From positions 18,091 through 82,090 of the forward strand of contig NZ_RDBL01000010.1 of assembly GCF_008042035.1 (NCBI RefSeq): a stretch of DNA of 64,000 nucleotides, given 5' to 3'. Positions within the stretch are counted from its first letter, which is position 1; the number at the start of each line of letters is the position of its first letter. The stretch is from Streptomyces sp. col6 (GTDB lineage Bacteria > Actinomycetota > Actinomycetes > Streptomycetales > Streptomycetaceae). Positions 38,501 through 44,691 of the stretch are shown piece after piece. Under the pieces are notes generated by a model. That model did no database searches. It saw nothing but the letters and a program-made list of their open reading frames with translations, and was not told the DNA's origin. Position numbers and translations under genes: made by a program.

Positions 38501-39481
38501 GCCGACGACGTGCTCGCCGCCGACCTCGCCGAACCGTTCGACCTGGCCCGCGGCCCGCTCTACCGGATCACCGTGATCCAGCTCGGGCCCGAGCGCGCCG
38601 ACCTCGTCCTGACCAGCCACCACGCGCTCTCCGACGGCTGGTCGGCCCCGCGCATCCTCGGCGAGCTCTTCGCCCTGTACACCGCGCGCACCGAGCACCG
38701 CGCGCACGGCCTGCCGGACCCCGTCCCGTTCTCGGACTACCTCACCTGGTGCGCGGAGCACGAACCGGACCTCGACGCGTGGGCGGCCGAACTCGACGGA
38801 CTGCCCGAGGGCGACTACCTGGGCGGCGGCGAGAGCGGCCCGGCCTGGCAGGAGCCCGAGGTCATCACGTTCGACGCGGCGCTCGTGGACGGGCTCACCC
38901 GGCTCGCCGCCCGGCGCGGCCTGACCCCCAACACCCTGGTCCAGGGCGCCTGGTCGGTGCTGCTGGCCCGTCGCTCCGGCCACCGGGACGTCTGCTTCGG
39001 CGCCATGGTCTCCAGCCGTCCCCCGGAGCTGGAGGGCGTCGAGGAGATCATCGGCCTGCTCGCCAACACCGTGCCGGTACGGGCGAGGCTCACCGGCACC
39101 CTGGCCGACGCGCTGACCGGCCTCCAGGCCCGCCAGCGCGACCTGGTCGAACACCACCATGTGGCCCTGGCCGACCTGGAACGGATCACCGGGCGGCGCC
39201 GGCTGTTCGACAGCATGGTGGTGTTCGAGAACTACCCGGTCGACCCGGACCGCCTGCGCGAACCCGCTCCCGGGCTCACAGTGCTGGGCACGCGCTTCAG
39301 GGAGTCCACCCACCACCCCGCCACTCTCACCGTCATGCCCGACGGCGACGGCTGGACCGGCGTGCTCGCGCACCGGGCCGGCACGGACACCGAGGGGCTC
39401 GCCGGCCAACTGGTCGAGCTGCTGCAGACCATGGAACAGCACCTCGACGCGGACGTGCGCGGCCTTCTGGAGGACCGATGA
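29513..39481 (+). CDS. NRPS, starter C-A-T-E-C-A-T-E-C, unassigned siderophore
   Basis: 3322 residues. C1 (about 12-440, HHLVFDGY near 147) resembles the EntF starter domain (GSAAL, NVLPM, RDHQRY), so an aryl thioester donor is likely. A1 about 465-940; T1 Ser988; E1 about 1040-1470 (HHLAMDGVS near 1159); C2 about 1490-1920 (HHALLDGWS near 1610); A2 about 1935-2410; T2 Ser2454; E2 about 2500-2900 (HHLVADGVS); C3 about 2925-3320 (HHALSDGWS near 3036). My reading of the ten pocket residues is DSEDLGMVDK for A1, whose acidic residues suit a basic substrate (Orn, Lys or Arg). For A2 it is DVWNVGAINK, near Thr/Ser codes but not exact; a modified Orn is possible. Both residues should be epimerised to D. 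No thioesterase or reductase. TTG start with AAGGAG upstream. Known comparators by logic: mirubactin and chlorocatechelin. Confidence 0.9.
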   Translation: MTTASVSQDGLLPLTGAQLGIWNAQRIEPDSPYYVVGDVIEISGGEPVDTDALAQAVRATTEEAESLRLRVYETPEGPRQAVGDEPVALPPLVDVSAEADPAAAAQALVDAERARLAEACRGMTDRPLYSRTVIKLSDHEVWYTQLGHHLVFDGYTAAQLARRTAAHYTALVRGTEPPRSTFGAFATLVAEDTAYRTSEQAAEDRAYWVERFTPLPEVDAEDGPGSGGAPARTLTARAALTSEETAALRAFADAEGVAWGQALIACYAAFLHRMLGRTDVVFALPLMCRTGSAALRTPSMAVNVLPMRVTVRGGDRLGELSRQVATAMREMRDHQRYRGEDLPRDLGVPGAGALLHGRGINLKAFDLTLDFAGAAGVMRNVAGGPPEDMGLSVLPTRDGGLLLGFEVDARAKDQAAVDSLMSGLRALLSGLMEGRPVGRIALTADAGGLLAQWSPAALPGTPLDVPAAFDAMAAAGPDRTALVCGGERLTAAELADRVHRVARALRARGIGAEDIVALALPRSADAVVALLAVLDAGAAFQPLDAAHPPERLRELIDDTRPALVLTDGTVEGLPWKALLDEAAGLSGAPLTAAELSRPRDPGHLAYVIHTSGSTGRPKGVLGRTGGLASLLHHQRSTVVAEAERATGRQLRAAHTYSFAFDSAFEHLVWLLCGHELHVYDADTARDADALLAAYARDGIDIVDTTPSMATPLIDAGLLDLPPALLLLGGEATPSALWRRVAASGIPARNMYGPTEATVDATTARIDDGEPTIGNPLAGTRVYVLDNALQPVPYGTAGELYLAGPHLARGYLGRPGATAERFVADPFGAPGERMYRTGDLARWVPGRGLEYGGRGDGQVKIRGHRVETGEVEEALAALPGVTAAAARVLSSRLVGYIVSASLTGDEARALLAERLPEHMVPAAVVVLSGLPVTPNGKLDRAALPAPALAGGGREPGTERERLLCTVLADALDIERVSVDDDFFALGGDSITAITVSSRLRALGLGLRPKDLLARRTFAALAASAEQLGETAGPADEPVGPVPAPPIVRGLLDPHPDIDTVAGYAQWTALHVDALTLDELTRGVQTLIDHHDALRLRVADGPEILPRGTVRAAVEEVTGDEVTALAARLAGALDPRTGDLVRAALLRTEEGTADRLVLVVHHLAMDGVSWRILLPDLHTACAGGTPEPVGTSWRRHAQVLAEQGSTGARRGELDHWRTALGASTRLGARPLDPVRDTVATAHRSVTTASPEATEALLTTLPAAYRAGVDEVLLAALALALRGWGLRGDALTVTMEGHGREHLDLARTVGWFTSEYPVRVPASDDVRETLRAAKEARRAVPDGGVGYGVLRHLDHEAAAELGAVPPPDVLLNYLGRFAPLTADGWRLPDHDAFSVTEPGAKALEQVLALNCFVHEGHEPRLAVEWTAAGEVLGTDALAALQDAWASALDALAAHALHTTGGLTPSDLPLVALGQDAIDALERTGRVSDVLPATPLQVGLSFHTLVRDDADADVYVVQAVTSLSGELEPARMERAARELLRRHPALRVHLGTAGDDVVQVIPADVTLDWREDDDFTEAARVDLERPFDPARPPLIRFLLSRVGPGEHKLVITNHHALLDGWSMPIVGRTLLAIYAELGGGPAAPVSPPLSEYFRWLAGRDEEASLTAWREALAGVDDATRLAPASTGTAVERPGRETVALSREFSDRLRAFAREQGITLTTVLQTAWGLLLGRLTGRHDVVFGCPVSGRPAEVDGVESMIGQLGTTIPVRVRYTRDRTVTDLMAQVHAESVALAEHHHVGLPGIQRAVGIGELFDTMLVMENFPLSSRTRTPLAPGLDLTGVDITDATHYALTVIVIPGDEITIGLGYQPGAFDADTVRDYGRWLHHLLREITEDPARPALVLPALDAGERARMLRTGTEIVAAKERGHWLEEFAAWVRRKPGAEALVCRDRSLSYDELDRQANRLAHALIAQGVRPQDPVAVLIGRDIEMTVALFGVAKAGAVYVPMDASYPRERLAFMFDDISPAAVVTTGAELPVDRDVPVLRLDDPATLASVPDTDPADARARLTDDALAYVIYTSGTTGRPKGVGVTHRGVPDLIALQEEVVGVSEHDRYLHFASTSFDVAFWQTMVPLLSGGTSVIAPEEVRVPGDELLDYIVEHRVTGVNLLPSFLAAMPDDRTVDSDVFFVVGAERLDPELAHRWGRGRRALFNAYGPTEVTINSTTWHYDPDDEGPLPLGRPDPNVRAYVLDGGLQPVGVGVTGELYLGGPSLARGYLGRPGLTSGAFVADPFGPPGTRMYRTGDLVRWRHDGQLVFLGRADHQIKVRGFRVELGEIETALTGHPDVRASAVVMREGRLVGYVIPTDDADLDTAAVRAYLAESLPDHMVPTALVPLDRLPLSPSGKLDASALPAPATVSAARREPATEAEALLLAVFRDVLGRDDIGPDDNFFDIGGDSIVSLQLVSRVRRQGLGLSPKDVFDGETVAGIAARARALEGEAAPAVGDAPLTPVMRDLLHRAGKAADGFCQWVEVCVPAGGDEKTWTAVLDALLARHDVLRARLGDDVLHIPPAGEVTGADVLTRVPADGDPRAAADAATAAARAAMDPRTGPMLRAVWVDAGRDRPGRLVLIAHHLVADGVSWRILLDDLRHAHDGGELIRHGQSFLGWARTLRDADRRPELPHWRRMTATEPLAQPLDPARDTVATAAHHEIRLDADATRALITTLPAAHRTTPDAVLLTALAQAVRDWRGIPELLVALESHGRPREVDLSQTVGWFTAIHPVRLDAADDVRAVRERLRAQGDGLGHGILTTAGLTDPVRPEVAWNYLGQYPGAPETETPWQPAPDADPLGSDGSGPMPLPYSLMVNALVRDDALGVRITWPEALFSGAEIEELGRHLRAALLRVAAAPEISALGDQPVAAVQPLSPLQEVMLRHARTERPDPYTVQSVFSLAGPLDTGALRGAGDDLLARHPNMGAVFPASLGVIPESPRPEFRVTDTPADDVLAADLAEPFDLARGPLYRITVIQLGPERADLVLTSHHALSDGWSAPRILGELFALYTARTEHRAHGLPDPVPFSDYLTWCAEHEPDLDAWAAELDGLPEGDYLGGGESGPAWQEPEVITFDAALVDGLTRLAARRGLTPNTLVQGAWSVLLARRSGHRDVCFGAMVSSRPPELEGVEEIIGLLANTVPVRARLTGTLADALTGLQARQRDLVEHHHVALADLERITGRRRLFDSMVVFENYPVDPDRLREPAPGLTVLGTRFRESTHHPATLTVMPDGDGWTGVLAHRAGTDTEGLAGQLVELLQTMEQHLDADVRGLLEDR

Positions 39482-40881
39482 GCGGGCAGAAGACCGCACC
39501 ACCCGCCGATCGTGTGGACGGAGAACTGCTGCGGATCGCGTTCATCCTGGTCCTCGGCACGTTCATGGCCTCGCTGGACGCCACCATCGTCAGCGTCGGA
39601 CTCGACCGCCTCACCGAGGAGTTCGACGCCTCGGTCGCCGAGATCCAGTGGGTCTCCACCGCGTACCTGCTGGCGATCGTCGCCGCCGTCCCCGCGTCCG
39701 GCTGGCTGGCCGGCCGGTTCGGCGGCCGGCGGACCTGGATCGCGGCCGTGGGCCTGTTCCTGCTCGGTTCGCTGCTGTGCGCCTCGGCCTGGTCGGCGAC
39801 CAGCCTCATCGTGTTCCGCGTGATCCAGGGCCTCGGCGGCGGACTGCTGCCCGCGACCGGGCAGGCGTTGCTGGCCCGGGTCGCGGGCCCCGGCCGCACC
39901 GGCAAGGTGATCAGTGTCGTCGCCGTGGTCCCGCTGCTCTCACCGGTGTTCGGGCCGCTGGCCGGGGGCTCGGTGCTCGCCGTGGCGTCCTGGCCCTGGC
40001 TGTTCCTGATCAACCTGCCGATCGGCATCGCGGCGGTGCTGCTGGCCCGCCGCTATGTCCCGGTGGTGCCGCCGGCGTCGCAGCGCACGGCCTTCGACCT
40101 TCGCGGGGCCCTGCTCCTGTCACCCGGCCTGGCGATGCTGGTGTACGGGCTGACCGAGGTCGCCCACCACCGCACGCTGCCGGCCACGGCCGGGGTGTCG
40201 GCCGGGGTCGTGATGCTCGCCGCCTTCACCGTGCACGGGCTGCGGACACGGAGCACCCCGCTCGTCGACCCCCGGCTGTTCGCCCGGCCGCCCTTCGGCG
40301 CCGCCGCCCTCGCGCTGTTGGTGCTCGGGGCCTCGGTGTTCGGCACGATGTTCCTGCTGCCGCTCTACTTCCAGTCGGGCCGGTCCATGTCGGCGTGGGA
40401 GGCCGGGCTGATGCTCGCCCCCCAGGGGCTGGGCGCGGCGGCGGGGTCGGTGCTCGTCAACCGGACGATCAGCAAGGTCGCCCCGAGGACCCTGGTGGTG
40501 GCCGGCATCGTGCTGATCCTCGCCGGGACGGCACCGTTCACCTTGCTCGGCCACGGCGTCCCGGACGCGGTGATCGTCGCGGCCCTGGTGGTCCGGGGCT
40601 TCGGGATGTCGATGATCGGCGCGCCGGTGATGAACATCGTCTACAGCCGGATCGAGCCGGAACAGCTGCCCCGGGCGGCCGGAGCGCTCAACCTGCTGAA
40701 CACCGTGGGCGGTTCGGTCGGCACCGCGGCCCTGGCCGTGATCCTGCAGACCCGGCTCGCCGCCCGGGGCACGGACATCTCCGCGGCTTTCGGCGACACC
40801 TTCTGGTGGGTCCTGGGCTTCTGCCTGTTCGCCGCGGCGGCGGCGACGCGGCTTCCCCGTACCCAGCCGAAGACGGCATAG
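39478..40881 (+). CDS. MFS drug/siderophore exporter (EmrB/QacA, DHA2 type)
   Basis: 467 residues with about 12-14 hydrophobic helices. Motif A region GWLAGRFGGRRTWIAAVG, TM1 with LGTFMASLDATIVSVGLDRL (the D1-type motif of DHA2 exporters), IQGLGGGLLPATGQAL, and motif C-like VFGPLAGGSVL. The ATG overlaps the NRPS stop by 4 nt, so it is co-translated with it and is the likely exporter of its product (inference). It is followed by two hairpins and the convergent cchA gene. Confidence 0.9.
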   Translation: MSGQKTAPPADRVDGELLRIAFILVLGTFMASLDATIVSVGLDRLTEEFDASVAEIQWVSTAYLLAIVAAVPASGWLAGRFGGRRTWIAAVGLFLLGSLLCASAWSATSLIVFRVIQGLGGGLLPATGQALLARVAGPGRTGKVISVVAVVPLLSPVFGPLAGGSVLAVASWPWLFLINLPIGIAAVLLARRYVPVVPPASQRTAFDLRGALLLSPGLAMLVYGLTEVAHHRTLPATAGVSAGVVMLAAFTVHGLRTRSTPLVDPRLFARPPFGAAALALLVLGASVFGTMFLLPLYFQSGRSMSAWEAGLMLAPQGLGAAAGSVLVNRTISKVAPRTLVVAGIVLILAGTAPFTLLGHGVPDAVIVAALVVRGFGMSMIGAPVMNIVYSRIEPEQLPRAAGALNLLNTVGGSVGTAALAVILQTRLAARGTDISAAFGDTFWWVLGFCLFAAAAATRLPRTQPKTA

Positions 40882-40893
40882 CGCGCGGTACGC

Positions 40894-40934
40894 GACGGAG
40901 CGGGGGCGGCCCAAGTGGCCGCTTCCGCTCCGTC
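40894..40934. terminator. 18-bp imperfect hairpin, end of MFS operon
   Basis: Arms 40894-40911 and 40917-40934 pair along 18 bp with two G-U wobbles when read from the plus strand; 5-nt loop. It starts 12 nt after the MFS stop. Confidence 0.7.
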
Positions 40935-40946
40935 GTTGCGCCCGCC

Positions 40947-40988
40947 GACGTACGTGTGCCCCGGCCGGAGCCGGGGCACACGTACGTC
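40947..40988. terminator. 19-bp perfect hairpin, end of cchA
   Basis: Arms 40947-40965 and 40970-40988 are perfectly complementary with a 4-nt loop (CGGA). It ends 4 bp from the cchA stop. With the neighbouring hairpin it separates the two siderophore loci in both directions. Confidence 0.75.
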
Positions 40989-40992
40989 CGGG

Positions 40993-41940
40993 TCAGGGAC
41001 GGCTGGTCAGGTAACCGCCCATGGAGGTGAAGTACTCCGTCGCGGGCAGCTCGCGGCCGTCCTCGGTACGGACCCGGGTGATGGCCAGGCCGTGGTTGCG
41101 GCCGGTGCGGGCGTCGGCGCCGGCGACGATCACCACACCCTCGCCCTCGCGGTAGAAGATCCGGCCGGGCGTCCCGCCGTAGCGGCCCTCGGACACCACG
41201 GCGGCGACCACCTCGATGCGCTTGCCGCGGTGGAAGGCGTAGGCGCTCGGGTACGGGGCCGACTGGGCGCGTACCAGGCGTTCCAGGTCCTCGGCAGGCC
41301 AGTTCCAGTCGATCCGGATGTCCTCCTCGGACCGCTTGTGGAAGAAGGTGGCCTGCGAGCGGTCCTGCGGGGTGAACTCGGTCTGCCCGTCCGCGATCAG
41401 CGCGAGCGCCTTCGTGGTGACGGGGGCGATGAGGTCGACGGTCTTGTGGAACAGGTCGGTGGCGGTGTCCTTCGGGCCGACCGGGACGGACTCCTGCCGG
41501 ACGATGTCGCCGGCGTCGAGCTCGTCGTTCATCATGTGCGCGGTGACGCCGACTTCGGTCTCACCGTTGATGAGCGCCCAGATCAGCGGCGAGAAGCCCG
41601 CGTACTTCGGCAGCAGCGAGTCGTGCACGTTCAGGGTGCCCCGGCGCGGGAGCGCGAAGATCCGCGGCGGAATCCAGGTGCGCCAGTTGTTGGCGACGAT
41701 GACGTCGGCGTCGGCGGCCTTGAGGCGCTCGTACAGCTCGTCGTCGTCGGGCCGGTTGCGGATGAGGACCGGGACGCCGTGCTCCTCGGCGAGATCGGCG
41801 ACGGAGTCGCTCCAGATCTTCTCGTACGCGTGCTCGCTCCTGGGATGCGTCACGACCAGCACCACGTCGTGCTCGGAGTCCAGGAGGGCTTGCAGGGTGC
41901 GGTGCCCCCAGGTCTGGTAACCGAACATGACGACCCGCAT
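40993..41940 (-). CDS. cchA: Hydroxyornithine N-formyltransferase CchA
   Basis: 315-residue formyltransferase of the FMT/GART fold. Catalytic triad as in methionyl-tRNA formyltransferase: Asn104 and His106 in LNVHDSLLPKYAG, and Asp142 in ELDAGDI. A C-terminal Formyl_trans_C-like domain follows (about 205-315, from IDWNWPAEDLERLVRA). It transfers a formyl group from 10-formyl-tetrahydrofolate to the hydroxylated delta-nitrogen of ornithine for coelichelin. The ATG at 41940 has GAGGAGG upstream; an ATG at 41985 adds a poor lead. Divergent from cchB with iron boxes between. It could also supply formyl-hydroxyornithine to the NRPS at 29513. Confidence 0.94.
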   Translation of the reverse strand: MRVVMFGYQTWGHRTLQALLDSEHDVVLVVTHPRSEHAYEKIWSDSVADLAEEHGVPVLIRNRPDDDELYERLKAADADVIVANNWRTWIPPRIFALPRRGTLNVHDSLLPKYAGFSPLIWALINGETEVGVTAHMMNDELDAGDIVRQESVPVGPKDTATDLFHKTVDLIAPVTTKALALIADGQTEFTPQDRSQATFFHKRSEEDIRIDWNWPAEDLERLVRAQSAPYPSAYAFHRGKRIEVVAAVVSEGRYGGTPGRIFYREGEGVVIVAGADARTGRNHGLAITRVRTEDGRELPATEYFTSMGGYLTSRP

Positions 41941-41977
41941 GGGGTTCCTCCTCAAACCGAAAACAGAGCGGCCCCAG

Positions 41978-41996
41978 TAAAGCAAGGCTTACCTTA
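41978..41996. promoter_or_regulatory. Iron-box-like site, cchA
   Basis: On the minus strand TAAGGTAAGCCTTGCTTTA, 12 of 19 to consensus; weak match but 37 bp upstream of the cchA start, where an operator is expected. Confidence 0.55.
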
Positions 41997-42081
41997 TCTC
42001 GCAACGCGCTCGCGGAGTGCCGCAGTTGGAGCGCCCTGCCCGGGGGCTGTCCGGATCGCGCCGGTCGACAGCGCCGGAGGA

Positions 42082-42100
42082 TTAGCTTAGGCTCACCTAA
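42082..42100. promoter_or_regulatory. Iron box, cchB operon
   Basis: TTAGCTTAGGCTCACCTAA, 18 of 19 matches to the consensus, 84 bp before the cchB start. It probably controls cchB and perhaps cchC-E. Confidence 0.9.
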
Positions 42101-42184
42101 GTTATCGGGTCGCTCCGTCTGCGTGCCCGTATGACGCCCCTTCCCCACATCCGACAGGCGGCTTCCCCGCACGATGGGAGTGAC

Positions 42185-43540
42185 ATGTCACAGGCTCGTC
42201 CTGGCGACGCACCACCGGTCCACGACCTCATAGGCATCGGCTTCGGGCCGTCCAACGTGGCCATGGCCATCGCGATCAGTGAGCACAACGCGCGCTCCGG
42301 GACGCAGGAAGCGGTGACCGCACGGTTCTTCGAGCAGCAACCGCGCTTCGGCTGGCACCGGGGCATGCTGATCGACGACGCCACCATGCAGGTGTCCTTC
42401 CTGAAGGACCTGGTGACACTCAGGAATCCGGCCAGTGAGTTCAGCTTCCTCTGCTACCTGAAGAGCAAGGGACGCCTGATCGACTTCATCAATCACAAGA
42501 ACCTCTTCCCGCTGCGGGTGGAGTTCCACGAGTACTTCGAGTGGGCCGCCGCCCAGGTCGCCGACCTGGTCTCCTACGACCACGAGGTGGTCGGCGTCAC
42601 CCAGGTCGTCCGGGACGGCACCGTCGAGTTCCTGGACGTCACTGTCCGGTCGGGGGAGGGGCTCACGGTCCACCGCGCCCGCAACCTCGTCATCGGCACC
42701 GGACTGCGCCCGCTCGTGCCCGAGGGCGTCGAGCGTGGCGACCGCGTCTGGCACAACTCCGAACTGCTGACCCGGGTCGGCGAGCTGGACGGCACCTCGC
42801 CCACCCGCTTCGTCGTCGTGGGCGCCGGCCAGAGCGCCGCCGAGAACGTCGCCTATCTCCACCGCCGCTTCCCCGGCGCCGAGATCTGCGCGGTCTTCTC
42901 CCGCTACGGCTACAGCCCCGCCGACGACAGCAGCTTCGCCAACAAGATCTTCGACCCGGACGCGGTCGACGAGTTCTACGCGGCGCCCGAGAGCGTCAAG
43001 CGCCGGCTGATGGACTACCACGGCAACACCAACTACTCGGTCGTCGACATCGACCTGATCGACGACCTGTACCGGCAGATGTACCAGGAGAAGGTCCTCG
43101 GCACCGAGCGGCTGCGCTTCCTCAACGTGTCCCGGCTCACCGAGGTCAAGGAGACGCAGGACAAGGTACGCGCCACCGTCACGTCCCTCGTCACCGGCGA
43201 GGAGACCCTGCTCGACGCCGACGTCGTGGTGTTCGCCACCGGCTACAGCCCCGCCGACCCCCTGGGCCTCCTGGGCGAGGCGGCCGAGCTGTGCCTGCGC
43301 GACGAGGAGGGCCGGGTCCGCGTCGAGCGGGACTACCGCATCGCCGCGGACACCGCGCTCAACTGCGGCATCTACCTCCAGGGCGGTACGGAGCACACCC
43401 ACGGCATCACCTCGGCCCTGCTGTCCAACACCGCGATCAGGGTCGGCGAGATCCTGGACTCGCTGCTGGACCGGAGCGTCAAGTCCGCCCCCGACGCCGC
43501 CCGTCCGGTCATCGACAAGAGTGGCGGCACCGCCCGCTAG
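42185..43540 (+). CDS. cchB: L-ornithine N5-monooxygenase CchB
   Basis: 451-residue class B flavin monooxygenase that hydroxylates the delta-amino group of ornithine using FAD, NADPH and O2. FAD motif GIGFGPSN (about residues 17-24), substrate-side MQVSFLKDLVTLRNP, NADPH motif VVVGAGQSAAENVAYLH (about 215), and FATGYSPADPLGLL near 355, all as in PvdA/SidA enzymes. The ATG at 42185 has GGGAG upstream; an in-frame ATG at 42131 would overlap the leader. It supplies the precursor for CchA and directly for CchH module 3. Confidence 0.96.
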   Translation: MSQARPGDAPPVHDLIGIGFGPSNVAMAIAISEHNARSGTQEAVTARFFEQQPRFGWHRGMLIDDATMQVSFLKDLVTLRNPASEFSFLCYLKSKGRLIDFINHKNLFPLRVEFHEYFEWAAAQVADLVSYDHEVVGVTQVVRDGTVEFLDVTVRSGEGLTVHRARNLVIGTGLRPLVPEGVERGDRVWHNSELLTRVGELDGTSPTRFVVVGAGQSAAENVAYLHRRFPGAEICAVFSRYGYSPADDSSFANKIFDPDAVDEFYAAPESVKRRLMDYHGNTNYSVVDIDLIDDLYRQMYQEKVLGTERLRFLNVSRLTEVKETQDKVRATVTSLVTGEETLLDADVVVFATGYSPADPLGLLGEAAELCLRDEEGRVRVERDYRIAADTALNCGIYLQGGTEHTHGITSALLSNTAIRVGEILDSLLDRSVKSAPDAARPVIDKSGGTAR

Positions 43541-43552
43541 GACGGCCGGTCG

Positions 43553-43587
43553 CGGGCACCGTCCCCCTCCCACGGAGGCGGTGCCCG
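43553..43587. terminator. 9-bp hairpin between cchB and cchC
   Basis: CGGGCACCG (43553-43561) pairs with CGGTGCCCG (43579-43587), 17-nt loop, 12 nt after the cchB stop. It may attenuate or end cchB transcription. No iron box is visible between it and cchC, so read-through is likely needed. Confidence 0.45.
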
Positions 43588-43632
43588 ACCGCTGTCCCGG
43601 CCCGGTGGATCAGAGAGATAACGTACGTCGAC

Positions 43633-44691
43633 ATGAGCACGACTGCAGTGGAGCGCCCCCTGCCCAAGGAATCGGCGCCGGCCCGCCGACGACGGGTCAT
43701 GGGTCTGGGCGCGCTCGCGGTGACCGTCCTGGTCGTGGCCGCCCTGTCCCTGGCCGTCGGGGCGCGCGCGCTGACACCCTCCGAGGTGTGGCACGGCCTG
43801 TTCGCGGGCCCGGAGTCCGATCAGCGGCTCTCCGAGATCCGGCTCATCGTGCAGACCGTGCGCGTACCCCGCACGGTCCTCGGGATCGTGGCGGGTGTGG
43901 CGCTCGGGGTCGGCGGTGCGCTGATCCAGGGGTACACGCGCAACCCGATCGCCGACACCGGGCTTGTGGGGGTCAACGCCGGCGCCTCGTTCGCCGTGGT
44001 GTCGGTGATCGCCCTGTTCGGGTTCACCGACCCGCTCCAGTACGTCTGGTTCGGCTTCCTCGGATCGGCGGTCGCCGGCGTCGTCGTGTTCGGCCTCGCC
44101 AGCATCGGCCGCGGCGCGGGCAACCCGCTGACCCTTGCTCTGGCCGGACAGGGGGTCACGGTCTTCCTGGCGGCCATGACCACGGCCGTCGCCCTGTCCG
44201 ACGTGAAATCGCTGAACGCGCTGAGGTTCTGGAACGCGGGCTCGGTGGCGGGCATCGGCTTCGACGTCATCTGGCCCGTCACCGCGTTCGTCGCGGTCGG
44301 GCTGGTACTGGCCCTGGTCATGCTGCCCTCGCTGAATCTGCTCAACCTCGGTGACGACGTGGCACGCGGACTCGGTGTCAACATCGCGCTGAGCCGGACG
44401 ATCGGCATCGTCGCCATCACGCTGCTGGCCGGCGCGGCCACCGCTGCCTGCGGCCCCATCGCGTTCCTCGGACTGATGGTGGCCCACGTCGCGCGGTATC
44501 TGACCGGGCCCGACTACCGCTGGCTGGTGCCGTACGCGGGTCTGCTCGGCGCGGTCGTCCTGCTGGTGTGCGACATCGTCGGGCGCCTGGTGGTACGGCC
44601 GGGGGAGCTGGACGCGGGGGTCGTCGTCTCGCTGCTCGGCGCGCCGTTCTTCGCGGGCCTGGTGTGGCGAGGAAAGTTCAGGAGCGCATGA
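43633..44691 (+). CDS. cchC: Ferric-coelichelin permease CchC
   Basis: 352-residue FecCD permease. A basic cytoplasmic lead (ARRRRVMG) precedes about ten helices. Landmarks: VRVPRTVLGIVAGVALGVGGALIQ, YTRNPIADTGLVGVNAGAS, FWNAGSVAGIGFD, RGLGVNIALSR and GPIAFLGLMVAHVARYL. The ATG at 43633 begins 92 bp after cchB with no clear ribosome site. It is coupled to cchD by ATGA. Confidence 0.92.
   Translation: MSTTAVERPLPKESAPARRRRVMGLGALAVTVLVVAALSLAVGARALTPSEVWHGLFAGPESDQRLSEIRLIVQTVRVPRTVLGIVAGVALGVGGALIQGYTRNPIADTGLVGVNAGASFAVVSVIALFGFTDPLQYVWFGFLGSAVAGVVVFGLASIGRGAGNPLTLALAGQGVTVFLAAMTTAVALSDVKSLNALRFWNAGSVAGIGFDVIWPVTAFVAVGLVLALVMLPSLNLLNLGDDVARGLGVNIALSRTIGIVAITLLAGAATAACGPIAFLGLMVAHVARYLTGPDYRWLVPYAGLLGAVVLLVCDIVGRLVVRPGELDAGVVVSLLGAPFFAGLVWRGKFRSA

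Noticed and set aside
29423..39502. Open reading frame of over 3300 codons antisense to the unassigned NRPS
   Set aside because: GC-rich third positions keep the opposite strand free of stops; its translation is a low-complexity mix of Gly, Val, Arg, Gln and Asp with no domain, while the plus strand holds all NRPS motifs.
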